Under the pieces are notes generated by a model that was not told the origin of the DNA, searched no databases, and was given only the letters and a program-made list of their open reading frames with translations. This document shows positions 50,876-58,840 of a stretch of 64,000 nucleotides of DNA, one piece after another. Both the position numbers and the translations under genes were made by a program. The stretch is taken from the NCBI RefSeq assembly GCF_947500995.1, contig NZ_CANMUA010000008.1:124001-188000 (forward strand), given 5' to 3'. The DNA comes from an uncultured Serinicoccus sp. (GTDB lineage: Bacteria; Actinomycetota; Actinomycetes; Actinomycetales; Dermatophilaceae). The first letter of the stretch is position 1. Each line of letters begins with the position of its first letter.

Positions 50876-52207
50876 ATGGCGACGGTCCAGTCCGAGGCAG
50901 ACCAGCGGGAGGCTCCTCTGGTGGCCCGCCACCTCCGGGTGCCGTTCGCGCTGCTCATCCTGTGCTTCGCCGCCTGGGGAATGGCGGCGAACCTCACCGA
51001 CATCCTCGTCGGCGTCTTCCGCGGCATCTTCGACATGTCGAACTTCCAGTCCTCGCTGGTGCAGTTCGCCTACTACGGGGCCTACTTCCTGCTCGCGATC
51101 CCGGCGGCCGTCATCAACTCCCGCTTCGGCTTCAAGACCGGCGTCCTCGTGGGCCTCGGCCTGGCGGCGGTCGGCGGGTTCCTCTTCATCCCGGCCGGCG
51201 AGATGCTCGCCTACAACATGTTCCTGCTGGCGCTCTTCGTGCTGGCCGCCGGCCTGTCGATCCTGGAGACCTCGGCCAACCCCTTCGTCATCGCGATGGG
51301 CGACGAGGCGAGCGCCACCCAGCGGCTCAACCTGGCGCAGTCGTTCAACCCGGTCGGCGCCAACCTGGGCGTGCTCATGGGCGCGGTGCTCATCCTGCCC
51401 AACCTCACGCCCGAGGAGAGCAAGACGATCATGAGCGAGGGCGAGCTCCTGGCCGCCCAGGAGGCCGACCTCTTCCAGGTCCTGCGCCCCTACGTCTTCA
51501 TCGCCAGCGTCCTCGTCCTCATCTGGCTGCTCATCGCGTTCCGCAAGATGCACCTGCCGACCGAGCCGGAGGCGGTGGACCTCACAGAGGGCGGCGGCGG
51601 CACCTTCGCCCGGCTGTGGGCCAACCGTCACTACCGCTTCGGGGTGGTCGCGCAGTTCTTCAACGTCGCCGCGCAGACCTGCACGTGGACCTTCACCATC
51701 CTCTACGCCCAGGACGTCGTCGGGCTCAGCCAGGAGGCGGCGGGGTGGTGGCTGCAGGCCAGCCTCATCATCTTCCTCGTCTCGCGCTTCGTCATGACGT
51801 GGCTGCTCGGGATCTTCCGCCCGGCCAAGCTGCTGCTCATCATGGCGCTCTTCGGCGCAGCCTGCTGCCTGACCTCGATGTTCGTCCTCAACATCGTGGG
51901 GCTGGTCGCCGTCGTCATGATCTCGGCAGGGCTCTCCCTCATGTTCCCCACCATCTACGGCATGGCCCTGCAAGGTCTGGGTCCGGACGCGAAGTTCGGC
52001 TCGGCGGGACTGGTCATGGCCATCCTCGGCGGGGCGCTCATCCCGATGGTGCACGCGGCGGTCATGGACGTCTCGAGCTCCGCGCTCGGGTATGCCGTCC
52101 CCGGTGTCTGCCTGCTCGTCGTGGCCGCCTACGCGATGTTCGACCTGCGGACGGACCGACCCGGCCCGGGCGCCCCGGCGGCCCACGAGGCGGGAGCGCG
52201 GTCATGA
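50876..52207 (+). CDS. FucP-type sugar:proton symporter (MFS)
   Basis: Permease of 443 residues with 12 TM segments. The sugar permease signature ETSANPFVIAMGDEASATQRLNLAQSFNPVGANLG is that of FucP/GluP, and TM1 FALLILCFAAWGMAANLTDILV carries the substrate/proton Asp found in FucP (D at about 41). Members carry L-fucose, glucose/galactose or similar. Strong GAGGAGG ribosome site. Its stop overlaps the start of a sugar-binding lipoprotein gene by 4 bp, an unusual partnership for an MFS carrier. Confidence 0.88.
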   Translation: MATVQSEADQREAPLVARHLRVPFALLILCFAAWGMAANLTDILVGVFRGIFDMSNFQSSLVQFAYYGAYFLLAIPAAVINSRFGFKTGVLVGLGLAAVGGFLFIPAGEMLAYNMFLLALFVLAAGLSILETSANPFVIAMGDEASATQRLNLAQSFNPVGANLGVLMGAVLILPNLTPEESKTIMSEGELLAAQEADLFQVLRPYVFIASVLVLIWLLIAFRKMHLPTEPEAVDLTEGGGGTFARLWANRHYRFGVVAQFFNVAAQTCTWTFTILYAQDVVGLSQEAAGWWLQASLIIFLVSRFVMTWLLGIFRPAKLLLIMALFGAACCLTSMFVLNIVGLVAVVMISAGLSLMFPTIYGMALQGLGPDAKFGSAGLVMAILGGALIPMVHAAVMDVSSSALGYAVPGVCLLVVAAYAMFDLRTDRPGPGAPAAHEAGARS

Positions 52208-53214
52208 GGGCGCGGCGGAGCGCATCCCCGTGGGCCACCGGCGTCGCCGGCACCCTGCTGGTCGCCGTCGTGGCCGGGTGCTCCCCCGGCGGGCAGGAGG
52301 AGGCCGTGACGGTCGGCCTCATCACCAAGCAGGAGGAGAACCCCTACTGGGTCGAGATGCGCGAGGTCGCGCAGGAGACCGCCGACGACCTCGACGTCGA
52401 GCTGCTCACCGCGACCGGCACCAGCGACACCGACGTCGCCTCGCAGGAGGCGGCCCTCGACGACATGGTCGAGCAGGGCGTCGACGGGGTCCTGCTCGCC
52501 CCGACCGACGCCGCGGCGCTGGACGCCGCCATCACCCGGGCGCAGGAGGCGGGGGTGCGGGTCATCGCCGTCGACACCCCGACCGACCCCCCGGAGCTGG
52601 TGCAGGCGACCTTCGCGACCGACAACGAGCGGGCCGGCGAGCTGATCGGGCGGTATGCCGCGGCGAAGGTCGAGCAGCTGGGGCTCGAGCCCCGCGTGGC
52701 GATGCTGGACCTCACGCCCGGGGTCAGCACCGGCGAGCAGCGTCACGCCGGGTTCCTGGAGGGCTTCGGGGTGGAGGAGGGCGACGAGGAGGTCGTGGCC
52801 TCCGTGGACACCGAGGGCGACCGGGATGTCGCAGCGGTCGAGATGACGCGGGTCCTCAGCGACCACCCGGATGTCAATGTCGTCTACACGGTCAACGAGC
52901 CGGCGGCCCTGGGGGCCCTCGCCGCGCTGCAGGACGCGGGCGCCGACCTCGACGAGATCGTCCTGGTGTCGGTCGACGGTGGGTGCGCCGCCATGCGCGA
53001 GGGCGTGCGGCCGGGTCGCATCGACGCGACGGCGACGCAGTACCCGCAGAACATGGCGCGGGAGGGCGTGCGGGCGATCGCCCGGGCGGTGCGGGAGGGG
53101 CAGGAGCCGACCGGCTACCTCGACACCGGGACGCTGCTGGTGAGCGACGCCCCGGTGGAGGGGGTCGAGTCCCGCCGGGTGGAGTTCGGGGTGCGGACCT
53201 GCTGGGGGTCCTGA
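52204..53214 (+). CDS. periplasmic-type sugar-binding lipoprotein (Peripla_BP_4)
   Basis: Exported binding protein of 336 residues. Lipobox VVAGC puts the lipidated Cys at 26. The mature part has the two-lobed sugar-binding fold of RbsB-like proteins: VGLITKQEENPYWVEMREVAQ, VDGVLLAPTDAAALDAAI, VRVIAVDTPTD, ATDNERAGELIGRYAA and a late VSVDGGCAAM. These normally serve ABC importers, but no ATPase or permease gene is here; the ATGA overlap with the FucP-type gene links it to that symporter. It could instead pass ligand to a distant ABC system or a sensor. Confidence 0.87.
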   Translation: MRARRSASPWATGVAGTLLVAVVAGCSPGGQEEAVTVGLITKQEENPYWVEMREVAQETADDLDVELLTATGTSDTDVASQEAALDDMVEQGVDGVLLAPTDAAALDAAITRAQEAGVRVIAVDTPTDPPELVQATFATDNERAGELIGRYAAAKVEQLGLEPRVAMLDLTPGVSTGEQRHAGFLEGFGVEEGDEEVVASVDTEGDRDVAAVEMTRVLSDHPDVNVVYTVNEPAALGALAALQDAGADLDEIVLVSVDGGCAAMREGVRPGRIDATATQYPQNMAREGVRAIARAVREGQEPTGYLDTGTLLVSDAPVEGVESRRVEFGVRTCWGS

Positions 53215-53218
53215 GGGG

Positions 53219-53341
53219 TCAGCGGGTGGCGCGGTGGGTGGCGGTCGGCCACGCCACGACGGCGGCGCTGCGGGTCGCGGGGAGGGAGCGGATGTCGTGC
53301 TGCGCACGACCGATCATGAGGGAGAGCAGGAACTTGGCCAT
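53219..53341 (-). CDS. possible 40-residue small protein
   Basis: Short frame with GGAGGA eleven bases before its ATG, starting MAKFLLSLMIGRAQHDIRSL and then basic to the end. Ends 4 bp after the opposite sugar-binding gene. The codon pattern is not decisive and no homologue is recognised, so it may be chance. It is divergent from the LysR gene at 53419. Confidence 0.25.
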   Translation of the reverse strand: MAKFLLSLMIGRAQHDIRSLPATRSAAVVAWPTATHRATR

Positions 53342-53418
53342 GCACCCTACGGTCCTCCGTGCGCACCCATACGTCCAATGCCTGTCACGGGAGTGATCCA
53401 TGCGCTAGCGTCATGGGT

Positions 53419-54351
53419 GTGGAGATCGACACCCTGCGCTGGTTCCAGCTGGTCGCCGACGGGGTGACCGTCACCGAGGTCAGCGATCTCGAGCAGGTCT
53501 CGCAGCCGGCCGTCTCCCGTGCCCTGGCCCGGCTGGAGCGGGAGATCGGCACGCCGTTGCTGCGCCGGGAGGGTCGCGTGCTGCGGATGACCCACGCGGG
53601 CACGGTCTTCAAGCGGCACGTGGACGCCGTGCTGCACGAGCTGGACGACGGCGTCGCCGCGGTGCAGCAGCTGCTCGACCCGGAGACGGGCACGGTGACC
53701 GTCTCCTTCCAACCCTCGCTGGGCACCTGGCTGGTCCCGGACCTCGTCACGAGCTTCCGCGCCAGGCACCCGGAGGTCCGGCTCGACCTGCGCACCAAGG
53801 AGGACGAGACGGTGCCCGCGGTCGGGCCGCGCAGCGGGGTCGACCTCGAGCTGTCCACGCTGCGCCCGCACCGGGGCGAGGACCAGCCGCGGTGGCGCGC
53901 CCTCGTCGCCGAGCCGATGCGGCTGCTCGTCGGGCCGGGTCACCGGCTGGTCGGCCGGTCCCGGACCGCGCTGGCCGAGGTCGCCGAGGACCCCTTCGTC
54001 GTCATGACGCCGACGTCGGTCCTGCGCAGGCACACGACGCAGCTGTGCGCGGAGGCCGGCTTCACGCCCGAGGTGTCCTTCGTCGCGGCCGACCTGCCGA
54101 CGCTGCGGGGATACGTCGCCGCCGACCTGGGGGTGGCCGTCGCCCCGACCCTGTGGGGAGGGTCGGTGGCCACGCCGGTACGCGGGCTGCACGTCCTGGC
54201 GCTCACCGATGTCGGCGCCACCCGCGACGTCGGCCTGTCCTGGGCTCCGGGCCGCCGGCTGCTGCCGGCCGCCGACCTCTTCCGCGAGCACGTCCTGGAG
54301 CGCGCCCGCTCCGGGCTCCTGCCCACGGCGGTGCCGCCGACGGAGGCGTGA
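53419..54351 (+). CDS. LysR-family transcriptional regulator
   Basis: Regulator of 310 residues. N-terminal IDTLRWFQLVADGVTVTEVSDLEQVSQPAVSRALARLEREIG is the winged helix; the effector-binding domain follows (GTVTVSFQPSLGTWLVPDLV, PTLRGYVAADLGVAVAP). The GTG at 53419 is preferred to an ATG two codons earlier because TAGCGT at 53406-53411 is then 7 nt upstream, as in other leaderless genes here. Target unknown; it does not face an obvious divergent operon apart from the dubious small frame. Confidence 0.87.
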   Translation: MEIDTLRWFQLVADGVTVTEVSDLEQVSQPAVSRALARLEREIGTPLLRREGRVLRMTHAGTVFKRHVDAVLHELDDGVAAVQQLLDPETGTVTVSFQPSLGTWLVPDLVTSFRARHPEVRLDLRTKEDETVPAVGPRSGVDLELSTLRPHRGEDQPRWRALVAEPMRLLVGPGHRLVGRSRTALAEVAEDPFVVMTPTSVLRRHTTQLCAEAGFTPEVSFVAADLPTLRGYVAADLGVAVAPTLWGGSVATPVRGLHVLALTDVGATRDVGLSWAPGRRLLPAADLFREHVLERARSGLLPTAVPPTEA

Positions 54352-54360
54352 ACCCCCTCC

Positions 54361-55296
54361 TCACCCGAGGAAGACGCCGACCAGCTCCTGCGAGACCGTC
54401 CACAGGCGCTCGGCGTCCTCGGCCCGCAGCGGCCGCCACAGCGGGGTGCTGCCGGGTGGCCCGCCGGCGTCCCCCCAGCCCTGGGGCCCGTAGAACCCTC
54501 CGCCGCGGGTCTCCGGGGAGGTCGCTGCCAGGAGGGCCGGCAGGGCAGCGCTGCGCGTCGTCCCGACCAGGACGCCTCGGTCGGAGAGCCACTGGATGAC
54601 TCGGCGGCCCGCGGTCGGACGCAGGCGGCCAATCTCGGGTCTGGCCGCGAGCAGGCCGGTCGGCGCCACCCCGGGGTGGGCGAGGACGCTGGTGACGCCC
54701 CAGCCGGCGTCGACGCTGCGCCGGTCGAGCTCGAGCGCGAAGAGGGCGAGCGCGATCTTGGACTGCCGGTAGGCCGCCATCGCGTCGTAGCCGCGCTCCC
54801 ACTGGAGGTCCTCCCAGTGCATCCCCCCGCTGCGCGCCGCGATGCTGGTCTGGGAGACGACCCGGGCACGACCGGCCCTCAGCAGCGGCAGCAGGTGCGC
54901 CGTGAGGGCCACGTGCCCGAGGTGGTTGGTCCCCAGCTGCAGCTCGAACCCGTCCTCGGTCACCTGCCGCTCGGGCGGGGTCATCACCCCCGCGTTGTTG
55001 ACCAGCAGGTCGATCGGCGCGCCCTCGGCACCGAGCCGTCCGCCGAGGGCGGTGACCGAGGCCAGGGAGGACAGGTCGAGGGACTCCAGCCGGAGCAGCG
55101 CCGCGGGGTGGCGGTCACGGATGCGGCCCACCGCCGCCTCGCCCTTGGCCGGGTTGCGGACGGGCATGACCACCTCCGCCCCGGCGGCAGCGAGACGGGC
55201 GGCGATCACCTCCCCGATGCCGTCGCTGGCCCCGGTGACGAGGGCGCGACGGCCGGTGAGGTCCGGGAGGGAGAGGTCGGGTGCTCTGCGGGGCAT
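54361..55296 (-). CDS. short-chain dehydrogenase/reductase (retinol-dehydrogenase-like)
   Basis: NAD(P)-dependent SDR of 311 residues. Cofactor loop [15 protein letters not shown] motif [13 protein letters not shown], catalytic Ser in [10 protein letters not shown], and the YxxxK site in AYRQSKIAL. The layout ([35 protein letters not shown]) is that of the RDH/WW-domain oxidoreductase-like group. Divergent from an XRE regulator with a 17-bp palindrome between, the common arrangement where the regulator controls the reductase. Confidence 0.9.
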   Translation of the reverse strand: MPRRAPDLSLPDLTGRRALVTGASDGIGEVIAARLAAAGAEVVMPVRNPAKGEAAVGRIRDRHPAALLRLESLDLSSLASVTALGGRLGAEGAPIDLLVNNAGVMTPPERQVTEDGFELQLGTNHLGHVALTAHLLPLLRAGRARVVSQTSIAARSGGMHWEDLQWERGYDAMAAYRQSKIALALFALELDRRSVDAGWGVTSVLAHPGVAPTGLLAARPEIGRLRPTAGRRVIQWLSDRGVLVGTTRSAALPALLAATSPETRGGGFYGPQGWGDAGGPPGSTPLWRPLRAEDAERLWTVSQELVGVFLG

Positions 55297-55346
55297 GTCG
55301 CTCCTGTCGGTGGGCGGCGCGGGGTGTGCGCCGGACTCCAGCGTGG

Positions 55347-55363
55347 GCGGTCCGGCGGACCGC
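55347..55363. promoter_or_regulatory. GCGGTCC-GGC-GGACCGC palindrome between SDR and XRE genes
   Basis: Perfect 7-bp arms (55347-55353, 55357-55363) around a 3-bp centre, 51 bp from the SDR start and 75 bp from the XRE start. Further GGTCC half-sites lie at about 55378 and 55393. Likely operator of the adjacent XRE regulator. Confidence 0.5.
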
Positions 55364-55437
55364 ATCCAAGGTTCGCTGGTCCGGGGATCGTCGGTCCCTG
55401 GATCGGGGCGCCACGAGGGGGGAGGATGAGGCCCGTG

Positions 55438-56289
55438 ATGGATCGCGCCGGCCTCGCCGACTTCCTGCGGCACCGTCGGCAGTCGCTGCAGCCGGAGGAC
55501 GTCGGTATGCCGCGGGGGCCGCGGCGACGCACCGCCGGGCTGCGCAGGGAGGAGGTGGCGGTGCTGTGCCACATGTCCCCCGACTACTGGTCCCGCCTCG
55601 AGCAGGAGCGGGGCCCCCGGCCGTCGGCGCAGATGGTGGGCTCGATCGCGCAGGGTCTGCACCTCACCGTCGCCGAGCGGGACCACCTCTTCCGACTGGC
55701 CGGGCACCCACACCCGCCGGCCGCCTCGGCCGGGATGCACATCAGCCCCGGTGTGCTCCGCATCCTGGACCGGTTGTCCGACACCCCGGCCGAGGTCGTC
55801 ACCGAGCTGGGCGAGACGCTGCGCCAGACCCCCGTGGGGGTGGCCCTGCTCGGCGACCTCACCCGGTTCACCGGTCCAGAACGCAGCATCGGCTACCGCT
55901 GGTTCGCGCTGCCCGGTGCCCGCGACGTCTACCCGGAGGAGGACCACGCCTCCTACTCCCGGCTCTACGCCTCCGGGCTGCGCGGCGTGGTGGGGCTGCG
56001 CGGGCCGGGGTCCCGCGCGGCGGACCTCGCGACCCTCCTGCTGGCGTCCAGCGAGGAGTTCCGGGAGGTCTGGGAACGGCAGGAGGTCGGCCTCCAGCCG
56101 CCGGAGACGAAGCGCTACCGGCTCCCGTCCGTCGGCGACATCGAGCTGAACTGCCAGGTCATGCTCGCCCCGGCGCAGGCGCAGACGCTGCTGGTCTACA
56201 CCGCCGCACCGGGCAGCGAGAGCCACGCGAAGCTGGAGCTGCTGTCGGTCCTGGGAGCCGAGGGCGCGGAGGGCGTGCGGGCGACCTAG
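55438..56289 (+). CDS. XRE-family regulator with MmyB-like ligand-binding domain
   Basis: Regulator of 283 residues. N-terminal helix-turn-helix [14 protein letters not shown]...[35 protein letters not shown], then a PAS-like MmyB domain from about 110 ([36 protein letters not shown]). MmyB-type proteins bind fatty acids or small ligands and commonly control a divergent SDR. ATG 55438 is chosen over a Met four codons earlier because the earlier one sits on top of the GGAGG site. Confidence 0.9.
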   Translation: MDRAGLADFLRHRRQSLQPEDVGMPRGPRRRTAGLRREEVAVLCHMSPDYWSRLEQERGPRPSAQMVGSIAQGLHLTVAERDHLFRLAGHPHPPAASAGMHISPGVLRILDRLSDTPAEVVTELGETLRQTPVGVALLGDLTRFTGPERSIGYRWFALPGARDVYPEEDHASYSRLYASGLRGVVGLRGPGSRAADLATLLLASSEEFREVWERQEVGLQPPETKRYRLPSVGDIELNCQVMLAPAQAQTLLVYTAAPGSESHAKLELLSVLGAEGAEGVRAT

Positions 56290-56292
56290 GTC

Positions 56293-56694
56293 TCAGGCCT
56301 CCCGGGCGAGCAGGTCCTCGCGGCCGAACATCGCCGCGGTCTCACGGGCGGTGGGCTGGCCGGCGTCCGGGCTGGCGCCGTGCCGCAGCAGGACGTCCAC
56401 CACCTCCGACTCCCCCTTGAAGACCGCGCCGGCCAGCGGCGACTGCCCACGGTCGTTGAGGCGGTCGACGTCGCCGCCGCGGCGGGCCAGCTCGTCGACG
56501 GCCCCCGGGTGCCCGTGGTAGGCCGCCAGCATGAGCAGGGTGTTGCCGGCCGGGTCGGTGAGGTCGACCGGGGCCCCGGCGTCGACGTAGGCCGCGAGGC
56601 GGTCGGCGTCCCCCGCCCGCGCCAGGTCGAAGAGGGCGTGTGCGAGGTCGACGACCTCGGGGGCGGGGGTGTCCGGGCCGAGCTGGTCGTTCAT
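56293..56694 (-). CDS. ankyrin-repeat protein
   Basis: Soluble protein of 133 residues with about three ankyrin repeats: LFDLARAGDADRLAAYVDAGAPVDLTDPAGNTLLMLAAYHGHPGAV and DRGQSPLAGAVFKGESEVVDVLLRHGASPDAGQPTARETAAMFG. Such small proteins are protein-binding modules of unknown partner. TAGGCT at 56702-56707 (minus strand) lies 7 nt before the ATG. Convergent with the XRE gene, with 3 bp between. Confidence 0.88.
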   Translation of the reverse strand: MNDQLGPDTPAPEVVDLAHALFDLARAGDADRLAAYVDAGAPVDLTDPAGNTLLMLAAYHGHPGAVDELARRGGDVDRLNDRGQSPLAGAVFKGESEVVDVLLRHGASPDAGQPTARETAAMFGREDLLAREA

Positions 56695-56769
56695 GCCCGC
56701 GAGCCTACGTGCCGAGGCGCCGGGGCCGGCGGCGGTGCCCGGGGGACCAGGGGCCCGGGGCAGCGGGGC

Positions 56770-57711
56770 TCAGGGGTGGTGGGCCTGCTCGTGACCCCCG
56801 TGCTGCCGGGGCTCCAGCTGGAAGGTCGAGTGCTCCACGCTCACGTCGAAGTGCCCCGCGACGCAGGACTGCAGCGCGTCCAGCAGCTGGGGGGCGTGGC
56901 CGTCGCGGAAGCACCCGTCCTCGACGACCACGTGGGCGCTGAGGACCGGCGTCCCGGTGCCGATGCGCGAGACGTGCAGGTCGTGCACGTCGAGGACGTG
57001 GTCGACCCCGAGCAGGTGCTCGCGCAGCTCCGGCAGCGACAGCCCCGGGGGCACCGACTCCAGCAGGACGCTGCCCGCCTCCCGCAGGATCGTCACCGCC
57101 CGGGGCAGGATGAGCAGCGCGATGAGCACGCCCGCAACCGCGTCCGCCCGCGTCCACCCCAGGGTCTGGATGAGTACGGCCGAGACGATGACCGCGACCG
57201 AGCCCAGCGCGTCGGCCACGACCTCGAGGAAGGCGGCGCGCAGGTTGAGGTTGGCGTGGCGCCCGCCGGCCAGGACGAGCATCGCGACGAGGTTGCCGAG
57301 CAGACCCACCACGCCGAAGACGAGCAGCAGACCACCGGCCACCTCGGCCGGCTCGTCGGCGAGCAGCCGTCGCACGCCCTCGACGAGGGCATACCCGCCG
57401 ACCCCCAGCAGGACCGTCGCCTGGGCACCGGCACCGAGGACCTCGGCGCGGGCATACCCCCACGTCCGACGCTCGGACGGGGGCCGCGTCATGAGACGGG
57501 CGGCGGTCAGGGCGATGAGCAGGCCGCCGGCGTCGGTGAGCATGTGGCCGGCGTCGACGAGCAGCGCGAGGCTCCCCGTGACGAACGCGCCGACGACCTC
57601 GGCGACGAGGATCGTGGCGGTGACGGCGAAGGCGACCAGCAGCCGCGTCGTGCTGGCACCCGCCCCGTGGTCGTGGCCGTGGGCGGCGGCCTCTCCCTGC
57701 CCTGCGCTCAT
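56770..57711 (-). CDS. cation diffusion facilitator (CzcD/ZitB-like) metal exporter
   Basis: Metal:proton antiporter of 313 residues, six TM segments. His-rich N-terminus (HGHDHGAG) leads to TM1; metal-site motifs are GHMLTDAGG in TM2 and EVVADALGS in TM5. The cytoplasmic domain contains VDHVLDVHDLHVSRIGTG and ends in a His-rich tail (HGGHEQAHHP). Typical substrates are Zn2+, Co2+ or Cd2+. The ATG at 57711 lies 14 bp from a 32-bp tandem array. Confidence 0.9.
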   Translation of the reverse strand: MSAGQGEAAAHGHDHGAGASTTRLLVAFAVTATILVAEVVGAFVTGSLALLVDAGHMLTDAGGLLIALTAARLMTRPPSERRTWGYARAEVLGAGAQATVLLGVGGYALVEGVRRLLADEPAEVAGGLLLVFGVVGLLGNLVAMLVLAGGRHANLNLRAAFLEVVADALGSVAVIVSAVLIQTLGWTRADAVAGVLIALLILPRAVTILREAGSVLLESVPPGLSLPELREHLLGVDHVLDVHDLHVSRIGTGTPVLSAHVVVEDGCFRDGHAPQLLDALQSCVAGHFDVSVEHSTFQLEPRQHGGHEQAHHP

Positions 57712-57724
57712 GCCCCGATCGTCC

Positions 57725-57884
57725 CACCGGGCGCCGCACCTGGGTGCCCCCACCCCCACCGAGCGCCGCACCTGGGTGCCCCCACCCCCACCGAGCGCCG
57801 CATCTGGTTGCCCCCACCCCGACCGAGCGCCGCATCTGGTTGCCCCCACCCCGACCGAGCGCCGCATCTGGTTGCTTGACCCTC
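57725..57884. repeat. 32-bp tandem repeat array B, five units
   Basis: Unit starts at 57725, 57757, 57789, 57821 and 57853, period exactly 32. Units begin CACCGAGCGCCGCAYCTGG (first unit CACCGGG; last two GACCGAG) and continue TTGCCCCCACCCC or GTGCCCCCACCCC. The last unit ends TTGCTTGACCCTC, close to array A. It lies in the divergent gap between the CDF and HEAT genes. Confidence 0.9.
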
Positions 57885-57948
57885 ACGCCGGGTAAGGAAT
57901 GACCCTGGTCCTGCACGCGTTGCCCGACCCGAACCCGAGGAGAGAGCT

Positions 57949-58728
57949 GTGAGCACGCTGGAGCAGGCGCGACGCGCCGTGTACGACGTCGACCCCACCG
58001 TCCGCCAGAAGGCGGCGGTCCACCTGGGCACGCACGGGGACGAGTCCCTCACCCCGGAGCTGGTGGCGCTGCTCGTGGCGGAGCCGGACTTCTTCGTCCG
58101 CGAGACCCTGACGTGGGCGGTCGTGCGCCGCCCCGGGGCGGCGCTGCCCCACCTGGTCGAGGCGCTGGACGGCGCACCCGGGGCACGGGTCCAGGTCCTG
58201 CACGCGCTGAGCAAGATCCAGGCCCCGGAGGCGGTGCCGCACATCCTGCCGTTCGCCGACGACGCGGACCCGCGGGTGGCGATGAAGGCTTGGTGGGCCC
58301 TGGGCCGCACGGGCACCCCCGAGGCCGCGCCCGCCCTCCTGCCGCACCTGGGGCAGGGCGGTGAGGAGCAGCAGCGCGAGCTCGCGCGGGCCTTCGAGCA
58401 GCTGGGCGCTCCCGGCGTGCCCGGGCTCGCGGAGGCGGTGGCCGACGGTGACGGCACCGTCCGCCGTCACGCGGCCCAGACCCTCGTCCTCGTCGGCGAC
58501 CCCGCCGCCCGCCCCGCGGCTCCCGCGCTGGCGGCCATGGCCGAGACCGACGAGAAGGACAACGCCCTGGTGGCGCTCGAGGCCCTGGCCGCCCTCGACG
58601 AGCCGTGCGTCGGGCCGGCCCTGGAGCGGCTGCGCGACGGGGACGACCGGTTCCGCTCGATGACCGCGCAGTGGCTGCTCGCCGACCGCGCCGAGCGTGG
58701 TCTGGACGGGGCCTCGCGGGGCGGGTGA
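57949..58728 (+). CDS. HEAT-repeat protein
   Basis: Soluble helical-repeat protein of 259 residues, with about seven HEAT repeats of the PBS-lyase type: DPTVRQKAAVHLGTHGDE, DFFVRETLTWAVVRRPG, DPRVAMKAWWALGRTG, DGTVRRHAAQTLVLVGDP and DRFRSMTAQWLLADRA. These are protein-binding scaffolds. GTG start at 57949 with GAGGAGAGA upstream. The AAA ATPase gene lies next on the same strand but 112 bp away with its own promoter. Confidence 0.88.
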   Translation: MSTLEQARRAVYDVDPTVRQKAAVHLGTHGDESLTPELVALLVAEPDFFVRETLTWAVVRRPGAALPHLVEALDGAPGARVQVLHALSKIQAPEAVPHILPFADDADPRVAMKAWWALGRTGTPEAAPALLPHLGQGGEEQQRELARAFEQLGAPGVPGLAEAVADGDGTVRRHAAQTLVLVGDPAARPAAPALAAMAETDEKDNALVALEALAALDEPCVGPALERLRDGDDRFRSMTAQWLLADRAERGLDGASRGG

Positions 58729-58840
58729 CGGCATACCCCTCCGGCGTCCGCGGGCCGCGGCGTCCCGCTGCCGCGGGATCGACCGCGGCGCACGCCGGCG
58801 CCGGGGTGGGTGTGTCGGTCGCCCTGCCTAGGGTGGCGCC

